A model generated the notes under the pieces. The model saw only the letters and a list, made by a program, of their open reading frames with translations. It had not been told where the DNA came from and made no database searches. 64,000 bases of DNA, from the NCBI RefSeq assembly GCF_005508865.1, contig NZ_SCOM01000002.1:806001-870000 (forward strand), read 5' to 3'. Origin of the DNA: Pseudomonas sp. F(2018). Its GTDB lineage: Bacteria; Pseudomonadota; Gammaproteobacteria; Pseudomonadales; Pseudomonadaceae. Position 1 is the first letter of the stretch. Every line of letters starts with the position of its first letter. Position numbers and translations under genes: made by a program. Of this stretch, positions 47,435-58,293 are shown in pieces.

Positions 47435-48058
47435 ATGCAGCAGATCTTTTACCTTGCCGACCTGTTCGGCGTCGCCGTCTTCGCCATCACCGGGGCGTTG
47501 ATGGCGGGACGCAAGTCCATGGACCTGTTCGGCGTGCTGGTCATCGCCGTGATCACCGCGCTGGGTGGCGGCACTTTGCGTGACCTGATCCTGGACAACC
47601 ATCCGGTCAGCTGGATCCGCAACGACACCTATATCCTGATCGCCTCCATCGCCGCGGTCGGCACGGTGCTCTGGGTGCGCCTGACTCAGCCGATTCATGA
47701 GCGCGGCCTGCTGATCGCCGACGCCTTCGGCCTGGCCGTGTTCACCGTGATCGGCACCGAGGTGGCGCTGCAGCACAACGTGCCGTACAGCACGGCGGTG
47801 ATCATGGGGGTGATGACCGGCGTCGCCGGTGGGGTGATGCGCGATGTGATCTGCAATGAGATTCCGCTGATCTTCCAGAAGGAGATCTACGCCACCGCCT
47901 GCATCCTCGGCTCACTGGTGTTCATCGTGATGCGCGAGCTGGAGACGCCGCACTGGCTGGACACCGGCGTAGCCATGCTGACCGTGCTGCTGACCCGCCT
48001 GGCGGCGATCCGCTGGCACCTGTCGTTGCCGCGCTTCCATCTTCTGGATCGCGACTGA
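47435..48058 (+). CDS. trimeric intracellular cation (TRIC) channel family protein (UPF0126/YicG)
   Basis: 207 aa, seven hydrophobic helices in two repeats of three plus one. Family marks: GVAVFAITGALMAGRKSMD, ALGGGTLRDL and its repeat GVAGGVMRDVICNEIP, the paired glycine-rich kinks that line the pore. Prokaryotic TRIC proteins conduct monovalent cations. AAGG precedes the ATG. Why it follows gor is not evident. Confidence 0.9.
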   Translation: MQQIFYLADLFGVAVFAITGALMAGRKSMDLFGVLVIAVITALGGGTLRDLILDNHPVSWIRNDTYILIASIAAVGTVLWVRLTQPIHERGLLIADAFGLAVFTVIGTEVALQHNVPYSTAVIMGVMTGVAGGVMRDVICNEIPLIFQKEIYATACILGSLVFIVMRELETPHWLDTGVAMLTVLLTRLAAIRWHLSLPRFHLLDRD

Positions 48059-48076
48059 CGCCAGGCGCCTCACGCG

Positions 48077-48538
48077 TTAGTGATGGTGCTCGGCCTTCGG
48101 TGCCTCGGCCTCGATGGCGACTTCCACCTCGACCTTGCCGGCCTTCTCGAACTCCAGGGTCAGCGGGAAGCGCTCGCCGGCCACCAGTGGCTGCTTCAGG
48201 CCGAACAGCATGACGTGGTTGCTGCTGGGTTCGAAACGGGCCTCGCCATTGGCGGGCACGCCCACCGAGTCGACTTTCTGCATCTTCATCACGTCGCCCA
48301 GGTGCACATGGGTGTGCAGCTCGGCCGTGGCGGCCAGCGGTGTGCTGGCGCCGAGCAGACGGTCGCCCGCGGTACCCTTGTTATGCACCACGAAGTAGGC
48401 GGCGCCATTGGGCGCGGTGGGCGGCAGGGCGCGTGACCAGGGATGATCGATGTGCAGCTCGCCGACGCTGTAGTCATGGGCGACCGCGGGGTTGCCGAGT
48501 AGGGCGAGCAGAACGAACGGGGCCAGTTTCAGGCGCAT
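48077..48538 (-). CDS. periplasmic copper chaperone PCu(A)C
   Basis: 153 aa with a signal peptide (cleavage after ValAlaHis region near 20). The Cu(I) motif H-x(n)-M-x(n)-H-x-M is visible: ELHTHVHLGDVMKMQKV then SSNHVMLFG. The His-rich tail (AEHHH) may add a site. PCu(A)C proteins deliver copper to the CuA centre of cytochrome oxidase, usually with a Sco protein; none is adjacent. ATG 48538 has AGAGG 7 bases upstream; a TTG 6 bases earlier is less likely. Confidence 0.9.
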   Translation of the reverse strand: MRLKLAPFVLLALLGNPAVAHDYSVGELHIDHPWSRALPPTAPNGAAYFVVHNKGTAGDRLLGASTPLAATAELHTHVHLGDVMKMQKVDSVGVPANGEARFEPSSNHVMLFGLKQPLVAGERFPLTLEFEKAGKVEVEVAIEAEAPKAEHHH

Positions 48539-48675
48539 GCGCAAACCTCTGGATGATGGGGTGTACGCACCCTAGCACGAAGCCGTGCTACAGGCGCTGC
48601 GGCAAAGTTGCGCAATGCGGGTAATATCTAGCCAGCGGCCTGTGGACGGGTCGCCGAGTCGAGAGGTGCAAGAGA

Positions 48676-49332
48676 GTGCAATCCGAAAGCCTGACCCGAG
48701 CACAGCTGCCACCACTGGAGCAGCTGATCGCTTGTCACGAATGCGACCTGCTCATGCACCACCCGCATGTGGGGGAGGAGCAGAAGGCCTGCTGCCCCCG
48801 CTGCGGCTACGAGATGGTGGTGCACCGCTCGCAGATGCGCCGGCGCTCACTGGCCCTGGTGCTGACCGCGCTGATCCTGTTCGTGCCGGCCAACTTCCTG
48901 CCGATCATGAGCCTCAGCATTCTCGGCCAGCACGCCGTGGACACGGTATGGAGCGGGGTGGTGGGGCTGTATCACTCGGACATGCAGGGCGTGGCCGTGG
49001 TGGTGTTCCTGTGCAGCATGCTGGTGCCGCTGCTCAAGCTGCTGTGCCAGCTGTTCGTGCTGATCGCCATGCCGCGGCCGGCCCTGCGGCCTCTGGCCTG
49101 TTACTGCTACCGCATCTACCACCACATGCGTGAGTGGGGGATGCTCGAGGTGTACCTGTTCGGCATCCTGGTCTCGATCGTCAAGCTGATCGACATGGCC
49201 AAGCTGCACCTGGGGGTCGGCCTGGCCTGCTTCGTGGCGCTGATGCTGGCGCAGATCTGGCTGGAGGTGACCATGTCGCCGCACCAGGTGTGGGATGCCT
49301 TGAGCGAGGAGGACGACCATGCGCGCACTTGA
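48676..49332 (+). CDS. PqiA-like membrane protein, first half
   Basis: 218 aa. An N-terminal zinc-ribbon (Cys20, Cys23, Cys40, Cys43) precedes four membrane helices with the PqiA blocks FVPANFLPIMSLSILGQ and FLCSMLVPLLKLLCQLF. E. coli PqiA is one ~417-aa chain with two such halves; here they are separate genes. GTG start 48676. It overlaps the next gene by 14 bases. PqiA works with the MCE protein PqiB in lipid traffic between membranes, but no pqiB is found here. Confidence 0.88.
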   Translation: MQSESLTRAQLPPLEQLIACHECDLLMHHPHVGEEQKACCPRCGYEMVVHRSQMRRRSLALVLTALILFVPANFLPIMSLSILGQHAVDTVWSGVVGLYHSDMQGVAVVVFLCSMLVPLLKLLCQLFVLIAMPRPALRPLACYCYRIYHHMREWGMLEVYLFGILVSIVKLIDMAKLHLGVGLACFVALMLAQIWLEVTMSPHQVWDALSEEDDHART

Positions 49333-49963
49333 TGCCGGCATCATCGTCTGTGGGGAATGCCACAAGCTGGAATACCTGCGCGAAGGCGAAGTACAGCATT
49401 GCACGCGCTGCGGTGGCCGCCTGCATGCCCGTCGGCCGGACAGCATCGCCCGCACCTGGGCCCTGCTGATCACGGCGGCGATTCTCTATATTCCGGCCAA
49501 CGTGCTGCCGATCATGACCGTGAGCTTCCTCGGCAAGGGTGCGCCGTCGACCATCATGGGCGGGGTGCTGGAACTGATCCATGCCGACATGCTGCCGATC
49601 GCCCTGGTGGTGTTCGTCGCCAGCATCCTGGTGCCGACCTTCAAGCTGGTGGGCATCGCCATGCTGCTGTACTCGGTGCAAAGGCACCAGCCGATGTCGG
49701 CGCAGCAGCGCATCCTCATGTACCGCTTCATCGAATGGATCGGGCGCTGGTCGATGCTGGATATCTTCGTCATCGCCATCCTGGTAACGGTGGTCAACTT
49801 CGGCAACCTGGCCAGCATCCAGGCCAATCTGGGCGCAGCGGCCTTCGCCACCGTGGTGATTCTGACCATGATCGCCGCAGTCACCTTCGACCCGCGACTG
49901 ATCTGGGACAACACCTTCGAGGAGGACGTGGAGGAGCAGGAGGCTACCGCTCAGGCGGACTAG
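49319..49963 (+). CDS. PqiA-like membrane protein, second half
   Basis: 214 aa with the same layout as its partner: zinc-ribbon (Cys11, Cys14, Cys28, Cys31), then four helices with YIPANVLPIMTVSFLGKG and FVASILVPTFKLVGIAM. An acidic C-terminal tail (FEEDVEEQEATAQAD) follows. The start lies within the end of the first gene, so translation is coupled. After it comes a hairpin and a convergent stress gene, not the MCE-domain gene usual for pqi operons. Confidence 0.88.
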   Translation: MRALDAGIIVCGECHKLEYLREGEVQHCTRCGGRLHARRPDSIARTWALLITAAILYIPANVLPIMTVSFLGKGAPSTIMGGVLELIHADMLPIALVVFVASILVPTFKLVGIAMLLYSVQRHQPMSAQQRILMYRFIEWIGRWSMLDIFVIAILVTVVNFGNLASIQANLGAAAFATVVILTMIAAVTFDPRLIWDNTFEEDVEEQEATAQAD

Positions 49964-50000
49964 CCCAGTGCGGCAAGGAAGAGCGGGGAGTTGTGGCTGG

Positions 50001-50029
50001 AACTCGAGAGCGTAGGCCGCTCTCGAGTT
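50001..50029. other. 12-bp stem-loop between pqiA-like and KGG genes
   Basis: Perfect inverted repeat AACTCGAGAGCG / CGCTCTCGAGTT with a 5-base loop. No T-tract on either strand. It lies between two convergent 3' ends and could still stop transcription or protect 3' ends. Confidence 0.55.
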
Positions 50030-50042
50030 GCGCAGATTGCTA

Positions 50043-50213
50043 CTAGTTGCGACCGCCGTGGCTGTTCTGGCCGCCTTTGCGTCCGGCCTCGGAAGCACGC
50101 TGCGGGTCGTTCTTGAAGTTGCCCCCGCTCACATGGCCACCTTTCTTGCCGGCCTCGGAAGCACGCTGTGGGTCTTCCGCGAAATTGCCTTTACCGCCGC
50201 GATGTTCAGCCAT
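50043..50213 (-). CDS. KGG repeat stress-induced small protein (con-10/YciG-like)
   Basis: 56 aa, very polar, no hydrophobic core. Two tandem copies of GGxF/GNF-x-DPQRASEAG-K/R-KGG (residues 6-26 and 29-48) define the KGG family, similar to E. coli YciG, whose genes are RpoS-controlled and tied to stress survival or motility. ATG 50213 has GAGGA 8 bases upstream; a longer in-frame form from 50258 lacks support. Likely intrinsically disordered. Confidence 0.9.
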   Translation of the reverse strand: MAEHRGGKGNFAEDPQRASEAGKKGGHVSGGNFKNDPQRASEAGRKGGQNSHGGRN

Positions 50214-50578
50214 TTTTAAATCCTCGTCAGTAATTTGGTGTATGTGCCGATGGCACACTTACTCGGAGAGAACGAGGGGATAAGTGTTCAGTCTTTTTTA
50301 ATGACTTAAACGCATAAATCTCACGGGAAAGGCCCCTGGAGAAGCTCTGGAAGGCATAACGGCGCGATTTATTCGCTCGATATGCGGAAGGGATATCTCT
50401 TTATCTCCAAAAGATATCTTCATCACTTCGCGATATGCCGGACAATCGGCTCTGGCTCAAGGTTCCGCGAGCCATAGACCATCACTTTCCCAACGCGCTG
50501 TCAGGGTTAGGACCATTCATTCAGGTGCGCACCGCTTTCGCGGCTGTCGGTGCGCACACATCAGGGAGAACAGCCGCC
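50214..50578. other. divergent upstream region of the KGG gene
   Basis: 365 bases, AT-richer than its surroundings, holding the promoters of the minus-strand KGG gene and of the plus-strand gene at 50579. Two CGATATGCSG copies in the same direction (50378-50387 and 50431-50440) flank two GATATC sites (50392-50397, 50413-50418), the second inside AAGATATCTT. An in-frame plus-strand start at 50435 exists but lacks a ribosome site. I see no RNA gene. Confidence 0.4.
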
Positions 50579-50932
50579 ATGGGCACAGTGGAGTCTGGCC
50601 GGGACCGGTCCGGGGAATCATTTCTCGACTATTACCTCGTCGTACTGCTGATCTGCACACCGCTGTGCACCTTCCTCGCATGGCAGTCCTTGTCCCGGGC
50701 ACCGGCACGGCAGCCGGCGATGGACCAGGTCATCGATCTGCAGCTTCTGCTGCGTAATCTCGATCGAACCACCCTGATCGGCTACGACCAGCAGGCATCC
50801 GGTCGGCTGTCGCCCATCTTTCAATCGCCATCCCTGCCAGCCCCGAACGACCTCCGTGCCGTCCAGCAGTCTTCCGCCCAGCCATTGGAGCTGGACGAAC
50901 TGCAAAACCATTCCGAGCGCTTTCGCTTCTGA
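50579..50932 (+). CDS. small single-helix membrane protein, unknown
   Basis: 117 aa. One clear membrane helix (about 18-38, DYYLVVLLICTPLCTFLAW) with a polar C-terminal part. No known motif. GGGAG upstream supports ATG 50579. I do not recognise the family. Codon third positions are GC-rich like those of its neighbours, but the C-terminal sequence is of low complexity, so it is a moderate-confidence gene. Confidence 0.5.
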   Translation: MGTVESGRDRSGESFLDYYLVVLLICTPLCTFLAWQSLSRAPARQPAMDQVIDLQLLLRNLDRTTLIGYDQQASGRLSPIFQSPSLPAPNDLRAVQQSSAQPLELDELQNHSERFRF

Positions 50933-51007
50933 GGTAGCGGCAAACAGCTTGAATCATCGTCGCGGCCACCAGTCGACAGAGGTACACCAGCCGACTGGAG
51001 CAGCAGC

Positions 51008-51454
51008 ATGAGCAAGCACACACCGCGAGTTCAGGAGATCGACGACATCGAGGACCGCATGGGCTCGGTGCGCGAGTTGGACTTCAATGACCGCAACGAC
51101 GAACGCGAGGGCCGAGCCGGCGATCGGCGTCCGGAGTCCGAGGTGCGCGAGGAGTATTCGGCCGAACGCGAGCTCCACGCCGGCATGACGGGCGGCGAGA
51201 CACTGACCGACAGTGCCCACGAGGACAATGTGACAATGGACGATCTCAGCCCCGACACCCTGTTCGACGAGAGCGGGGCCAACTCGCCGGACGAACTCGG
51301 CGATAGCCACCCGCTGGACAAGGAACTGAGCGTGGTCGGCGAGGAGGCTATCGGCGGCGGTATCGGCCTGGACGAAGCCGAGTTGGCACGTTCCGCCCCT
51401 TTGGATGGCAAACCCTGGACGGACCAGGTCACCAAGGGCGAAGACGAGGAGTAG
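51008..51454 (+). CDS. acidic hydrophilic protein of unknown function
   Basis: 148 aa, rich in Asp, Glu, Ser and Gly with no hydrophobic stretch; probably disordered. Recurring themes are DDIEDRM, DNVTMDDLSPDTLFDESGA, and GGGIGLDEAELARSAPLD, the last with a possible short helix. Homologues in pseudomonads are, as I recall, conserved but functionally unassigned. GAGCAGC precedes the ATG. It faces the 51464 gene across a 9-base gap (convergent). Confidence 0.65.
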   Translation: MSKHTPRVQEIDDIEDRMGSVRELDFNDRNDEREGRAGDRRPESEVREEYSAERELHAGMTGGETLTDSAHEDNVTMDDLSPDTLFDESGANSPDELGDSHPLDKELSVVGEEAIGGGIGLDEAELARSAPLDGKPWTDQVTKGEDEE

Positions 51455-51463
51455 CAGAGCGAG

Positions 51464-51832
51464 TCAGCCGAGGGCCTCGATCAGTTCGGCCTTGCGCATG
51501 GTCGAGCGCCCACGGATCTCACGCTTGCGTGCCATCTCCATCAGCTCCGGCCGCGTCATCGACTCCAGCTTCGAGCCAGGCCGTGGCACACATTCGCGAG
51601 TCTTTGCCGCGCGACTGGCGGAGGACTCGCGTGCGGCCTTCTTGTTCTCCGGGCTCTTCTGCTGGCCCGAGCCGCCCTTGCGCTCGCCACCGCCGGATTG
51701 CTTGTTCACCGTGGCCCACGCCCGCGCCTCCGCCTCGCCCTTGGATACACCGCGGGCCTCGTAACTCTCCTCGATGTGCTCGGCCTTGCGCTTCTGCTTA
51801 TCGGTGTATTTGTCTTTGCTACCGCGTGGCAT
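51464..51832 (-). CDS. lysine-rich protein with Rho-N/SAP-like C-terminus (annotated in relatives as plasmid stabilization protein)
   Basis: 122 aa. The N-terminal part (KDKYTDKQKRKAEHIEESYE, then KGEAEARAWATVNKQ) is the ChaB-like/plasmid-stabilisation style segment. A Gly/Lys/Ser linker follows, and the last 35 residues (SMTRPELMEMARKREIRGRS, then TMRKAELIEAL) form a two-helix Rho_N/SAP-like unit that usually binds nucleic acid. ATG 51832 is preferred because GGAG lies 9 bases upstream; ATG 51841 is next to it. In P. aeruginosa the region before glgE holds the NHEJ gene ku; here it does not. Confidence 0.7.
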   Translation of the reverse strand: MPRGSKDKYTDKQKRKAEHIEESYEARGVSKGEAEARAWATVNKQSGGGERKGGSGQQKSPENKKAARESSASRAAKTRECVPRPGSKLESMTRPELMEMARKREIRGRSTMRKAELIEALG

Positions 51833-51968
51833 GGTCGTCATCTCCACTGGCACCGCATTCGTGCGGCTTCACCTCAAGAGAAGCGGGCATGCCTCGATAG
51901 TTCGAAATTTCATCAAACCTTCCGCTGCGTCCCGAGTCATTTTCTAGAGACCCAACGGAGTGGCCAAT

Positions 51969-52154
51969 ATGACCATGCTTTGCCTGATTTCCGGATGCCA
52001 ATGGTTCCCTGATCGATCCGCCGCCCTGCGCCTGTGTGGCAGTGAGCTGCTACACGAATGCTGTAGCCGCTGCGGTACCCGGCGCTATCTGTTGCCAGGA
52101 GAGCGCCAGGCGCTGCTGAGTGTGCGCCCTGGCCAGCAGCTGCCTTGGAGCTGA
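51969..52154 (+). CDS. cysteine-rich mini-protein (possible zinc ribbon)
   Basis: 61 aa. Cysteines at 5, 10, 23, 31, 32 and 35; CCSRCGTRRYLLPGERQ looks like one knuckle of a zinc ribbon, with C5/C10 as partners. GGAG (51957-51960) lies 8 bases before ATG 51969; a GTG at 51960 is inside that site. It overlaps the start of the MgtC-like gene by 10 bases. No family name can be given. Confidence 0.6.
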   Translation: MTMLCLISGCQWFPDRSAALRLCGSELLHECCSRCGTRRYLLPGERQALLSVRPGQQLPWS

Positions 52155-52633
52155 GCGAATACCTGATGGCGACTCTGCACGACGAGTTCGCCGACTTCGG
52201 GCAGCCAGAGCAGATGCTGCGTGCCGGTCTGCGCCTGCTGATGGCCGCGCTGCTTGGAGGCCTGCTGGGCTTCGAGCGCGAGTCCAAGGGCAAGGCCGCT
52301 GGCTTGCGCACTCATATGCTGGTGACTCTGGGCGCGGCGCTGTTCGTGATGATCCTGGAGTTGGACGATGCCGAGCATGACGCCGTCAGCCGGGTGATCC
52401 AGGGCATCGCCGCCGGCATCGGCTTCCTCTGCGCCGGCACCATTCTCAAGGGCGACCACGACAGCCAGATCAAGGGCCTCACCACCTCGGCCTCGCTCTG
52501 GTTCAGCACCGCCATCGGTATCGCCGTCGGTATGGGCCGCGAGGGTACCGCGGTGCTCGCGACCTTGCTGGCGCTGATCATCCTGCATGCGCTGCCGGTT
52601 CTCGAACGCGAGGCCAAGCAGCCACCACCCTAG
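52145..52633 (+). CDS. MgtC/SapB family membrane protein
   Basis: 162 aa from TTG 52145, or 155 aa from ATG 52166; neither has an ideal ribosome site. Four helices with the MgtC signature LLMAALLGGLLGFERESKGKAAGLRTHMLVTLGAALF (in pieces GGLLGFERE, GLRTHMLV) and GIAAGIGFLCAGTI. The C-terminal soluble ACT-like domain of virulence MgtC is absent, so this is the short type. Such proteins affect F-ATPase or growth under low Mg; here a stress role by context. Confidence 0.85.
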   Translation: MELSEYLMATLHDEFADFGQPEQMLRAGLRLLMAALLGGLLGFERESKGKAAGLRTHMLVTLGAALFVMILELDDAEHDAVSRVIQGIAAGIGFLCAGTILKGDHDSQIKGLTTSASLWFSTAIGIAVGMGREGTAVLATLLALIILHALPVLEREAKQPPP

Positions 52634-52647
52634 CGGAGAGGTATCTC

Positions 52648-52890
52648 ATGTTCCGCGAATTCGAGCATTGCACGGCGTGGACCGATGCCATGTACAACGG
52701 CGCCAGCTTCATCGGCCTGATCGAATACCAGCCCAAGCGTTATGGCGGCGAAGTGACGGTGCTCTGGGTGTTCGACCCACGCTGCGTCTGCGAACGCGAG
52801 GCGGAGGATGCGGCGGAGCGCATGTTGCGCTCGATTCTCGACATCCACCCGGAGCGCGGCGTGCTCTACGCCGATGGTATCCCGCTGTAA
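52648..52890 (+). CDS. small conserved protein, unknown function
   Basis: 80 aa. It starts MFREFEHCTAWTDAMYNGAS, then YGGEVTVLWVFDPRCVCERE and a helix AAERMLRSILDI. Three Cys. It reads like a compact alpha/beta domain. GGAGAGG precedes the ATG and it is 14 bases after the MgtC-like stop, so probably in one operon. 105 bases separate it from glgE. Confidence 0.65.
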   Translation: MFREFEHCTAWTDAMYNGASFIGLIEYQPKRYGGEVTVLWVFDPRCVCEREAEDAAERMLRSILDIHPERGVLYADGIPL

Positions 52891-52995
52891 GCAGCCTGAA
52901 CTTTTGCCGCCGCAGGACGTTCGGAACTCAAGGAGCCGTTACCGGCCCACCTCATTCCCACTACACGTCCGCCAGGCGTCAAGGAGCCCATAGCG

Positions 52996-54987
52996 ATGCA
53001 TGCGATTCGCCAGGCCGAAGCCCGCGTCAATGCCAGTCTCGCCGCCGCCGCGCCGCGCATCGCCATCGAGTCGGTGACGCCGCAGGTGGAGGGCGGGCGC
53101 TTCGCCGCCAAGTGCCTGGTAGGGCAAGCGCTGGCCGTCGACGCGGTGATCTTCACCGACGGTCACGACCAGATCGCCGCCGCGCTGCTCTGGCGTGGCG
53201 CCGGCGAGCAGCAGTGGCGCCGTGTGCCGCTGCAGGCTCTGGGCAATGATCGCTGGCGCGGCTGGCTGGTGCCTGAGGCACCAGGCCGGGCCGAGTTCGT
53301 CATCGAGGCCTGGCAGGACATCTACGCCAGCTATCACTATGAATTGAAGAAGAAGTACGCCGCCGGCGTGCCCGTCGCCCTGGAGGTCCAGGAGGGCGAG
53401 GCCCTGGTGCGGCGCATCGGCGCGGACGCACCGGCGCAGCTGGCCGAGCGCTTTGCCGGGCTGTTCGGGCGCCTGGCCGATTGCGAGACTCTGGACCAGC
53501 GCGTGGCCGTATTGCTCGACCCCCTCACCGGCGAGCTGATGGGCCGCGCCGAGCACCGCCCGCACCTGGTGCGCAGTGGTGTGTTCCCGCTGGATGTGGA
53601 CCGCCAGCTGGCCGAGTTCGCCAGCTGGTACGAGCTGTTCCCCCGTTCGGAAAGCGGCGACCCACAACGCCACGGCACCTTCGCCGATGTGCACAAGCGC
53701 CTGCCGGACATCGCCGCCATGGGTTTCGACGTGCTGTATTTCCCGCCCATCCACCCCATTGGCCGCACCCACCGCAAGGGCCCGAACAACAGCCTTAAGG
53801 CCGGCCCGGACGATCCCGGCAGCCCCTATGCCATCGGCAGCGCCGAGGGTGGCCACGACGCGGTGCATCCCGAGCTGGGCAGCTTGGAAGACTTCCGCGA
53901 CCTGGTACAGGCGGCGCGCAACCATGGCCTTGAAGTGGCGCTGGACTTCGCCATCCAGTGCTCACCCGACCATCCCTGGCTCGAGCAGCATCCCGGCTGG
54001 TTCAGCTGGCGCCCGGACGGCACCATCCGCCACGCCGAGAACCCGCCGAAGAAATACGAGGACATCGTCAACGTCGACTTCTACGCCGAGGCCGCCGTGC
54101 CGGAGCTGTGGATGGCGCTGCTGGAGGTGGTGCAGGGCTGGGTGGAGCAGGGCGTCACCCTGTTCCGCGTGGACAATCCGCACACCAAGCCGATGCCGTT
54201 CTGGGAGTGGCTGATCGCCGAGGTGCGCCGTTCGAATCCCGAGGTGATCTTCCTCGCCGAGGCCTTCACCCGCCCAGCGATGATGGCGCGTCTGGGCAAG
54301 CTCGGCTTCGCCCAGAGCTACACCTACTTCACCTGGCGCAACAGCAAGAAGGAGCTGGAGGAATACTTCGGCGAACTCAACCAGTCGCCCTGGCGCGAGT
54401 GCTACCGGCCGAACTTCTTCGTCAACACGCCGGACATCAACCCGTACTTCCTGCACCACAGCGGCCGCGCCGGTTTTCTCATTCGCGCCGCGCTGGCGAC
54501 CATGGGCTCGGGCCTGTGGGGCATGTATTCCGGCTTCGAACTGTGCGAGTCGGCGCCGGTGCCGGGCAAGGAAGAGTACCTGGACTCGGAGAAATACCAG
54601 CTGCGCCCGCGCGACTACCACGCGCCGGGCAACATCGTCGGCGAGATCACCCGCCTGAACCAGATCCGCCGCGACAACCGCGCCCTGCACAGCCACTTCG
54701 GCTTCCAGGCCTACAACGCCTGGAACGACAACATCCTGTTCTTCGGCAAGCGCACCGCCGAGCGCGACAACTTCATCCTGGTCGCCGTCAGCCTCGACCC
54801 GCACAACGCTCAGGAGGCCAACTTCGAGCTGCCGCTGTGGGAGTTCGGCCTGGGCGACGATGCCGCGCTGGAGGGCGAGGACCTGATGAACGGCCACCGC
54901 TGGACGTGGCACGGCAAGGTGCAGTGGATGCGTATCGAACCCTGGCATCTGCCGTTCGGCATCTGGCGCGTGCGCCCGGTGCGCTGA
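52996..54987 (+). CDS. glgE: alpha-1,4-glucan:maltose-1-phosphate maltosyltransferase
   Basis: 663 aa GH13_3 enzyme extending alpha-glucan with maltose 1-phosphate. An N-terminal beta domain (about 18-115) is followed by the catalytic barrel. Nucleophile Asp393 (FRVDNPHTKPMPFW) and acid/base Glu422 (FLAEAFTRP); the HTKP signature is GlgE-specific. The C-terminal domain ends in WHLPFGIWRVRP. The next gene, making maltose 1-phosphate, starts 12 bases after its stop. In the GlgE route trehalose is turned into branched alpha-glucan by TreS, maltokinase, GlgE and GlgB, all here. Confidence 0.96.
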   Translation: MHAIRQAEARVNASLAAAAPRIAIESVTPQVEGGRFAAKCLVGQALAVDAVIFTDGHDQIAAALLWRGAGEQQWRRVPLQALGNDRWRGWLVPEAPGRAEFVIEAWQDIYASYHYELKKKYAAGVPVALEVQEGEALVRRIGADAPAQLAERFAGLFGRLADCETLDQRVAVLLDPLTGELMGRAEHRPHLVRSGVFPLDVDRQLAEFASWYELFPRSESGDPQRHGTFADVHKRLPDIAAMGFDVLYFPPIHPIGRTHRKGPNNSLKAGPDDPGSPYAIGSAEGGHDAVHPELGSLEDFRDLVQAARNHGLEVALDFAIQCSPDHPWLEQHPGWFSWRPDGTIRHAENPPKKYEDIVNVDFYAEAAVPELWMALLEVVQGWVEQGVTLFRVDNPHTKPMPFWEWLIAEVRRSNPEVIFLAEAFTRPAMMARLGKLGFAQSYTYFTWRNSKKELEEYFGELNQSPWRECYRPNFFVNTPDINPYFLHHSGRAGFLIRAALATMGSGLWGMYSGFELCESAPVPGKEEYLDSEKYQLRPRDYHAPGNIVGEITRLNQIRRDNRALHSHFGFQAYNAWNDNILFFGKRTAERDNFILVAVSLDPHNAQEANFELPLWEFGLGDDAALEGEDLMNGHRWTWHGKVQWMRIEPWHLPFGIWRVRPVR

Positions 54988-54999
54988 CAGGAGTAATGC

Positions 55000-58292
<3,293 letters not shown>

Positions 58293-58293
<1 letters not shown>

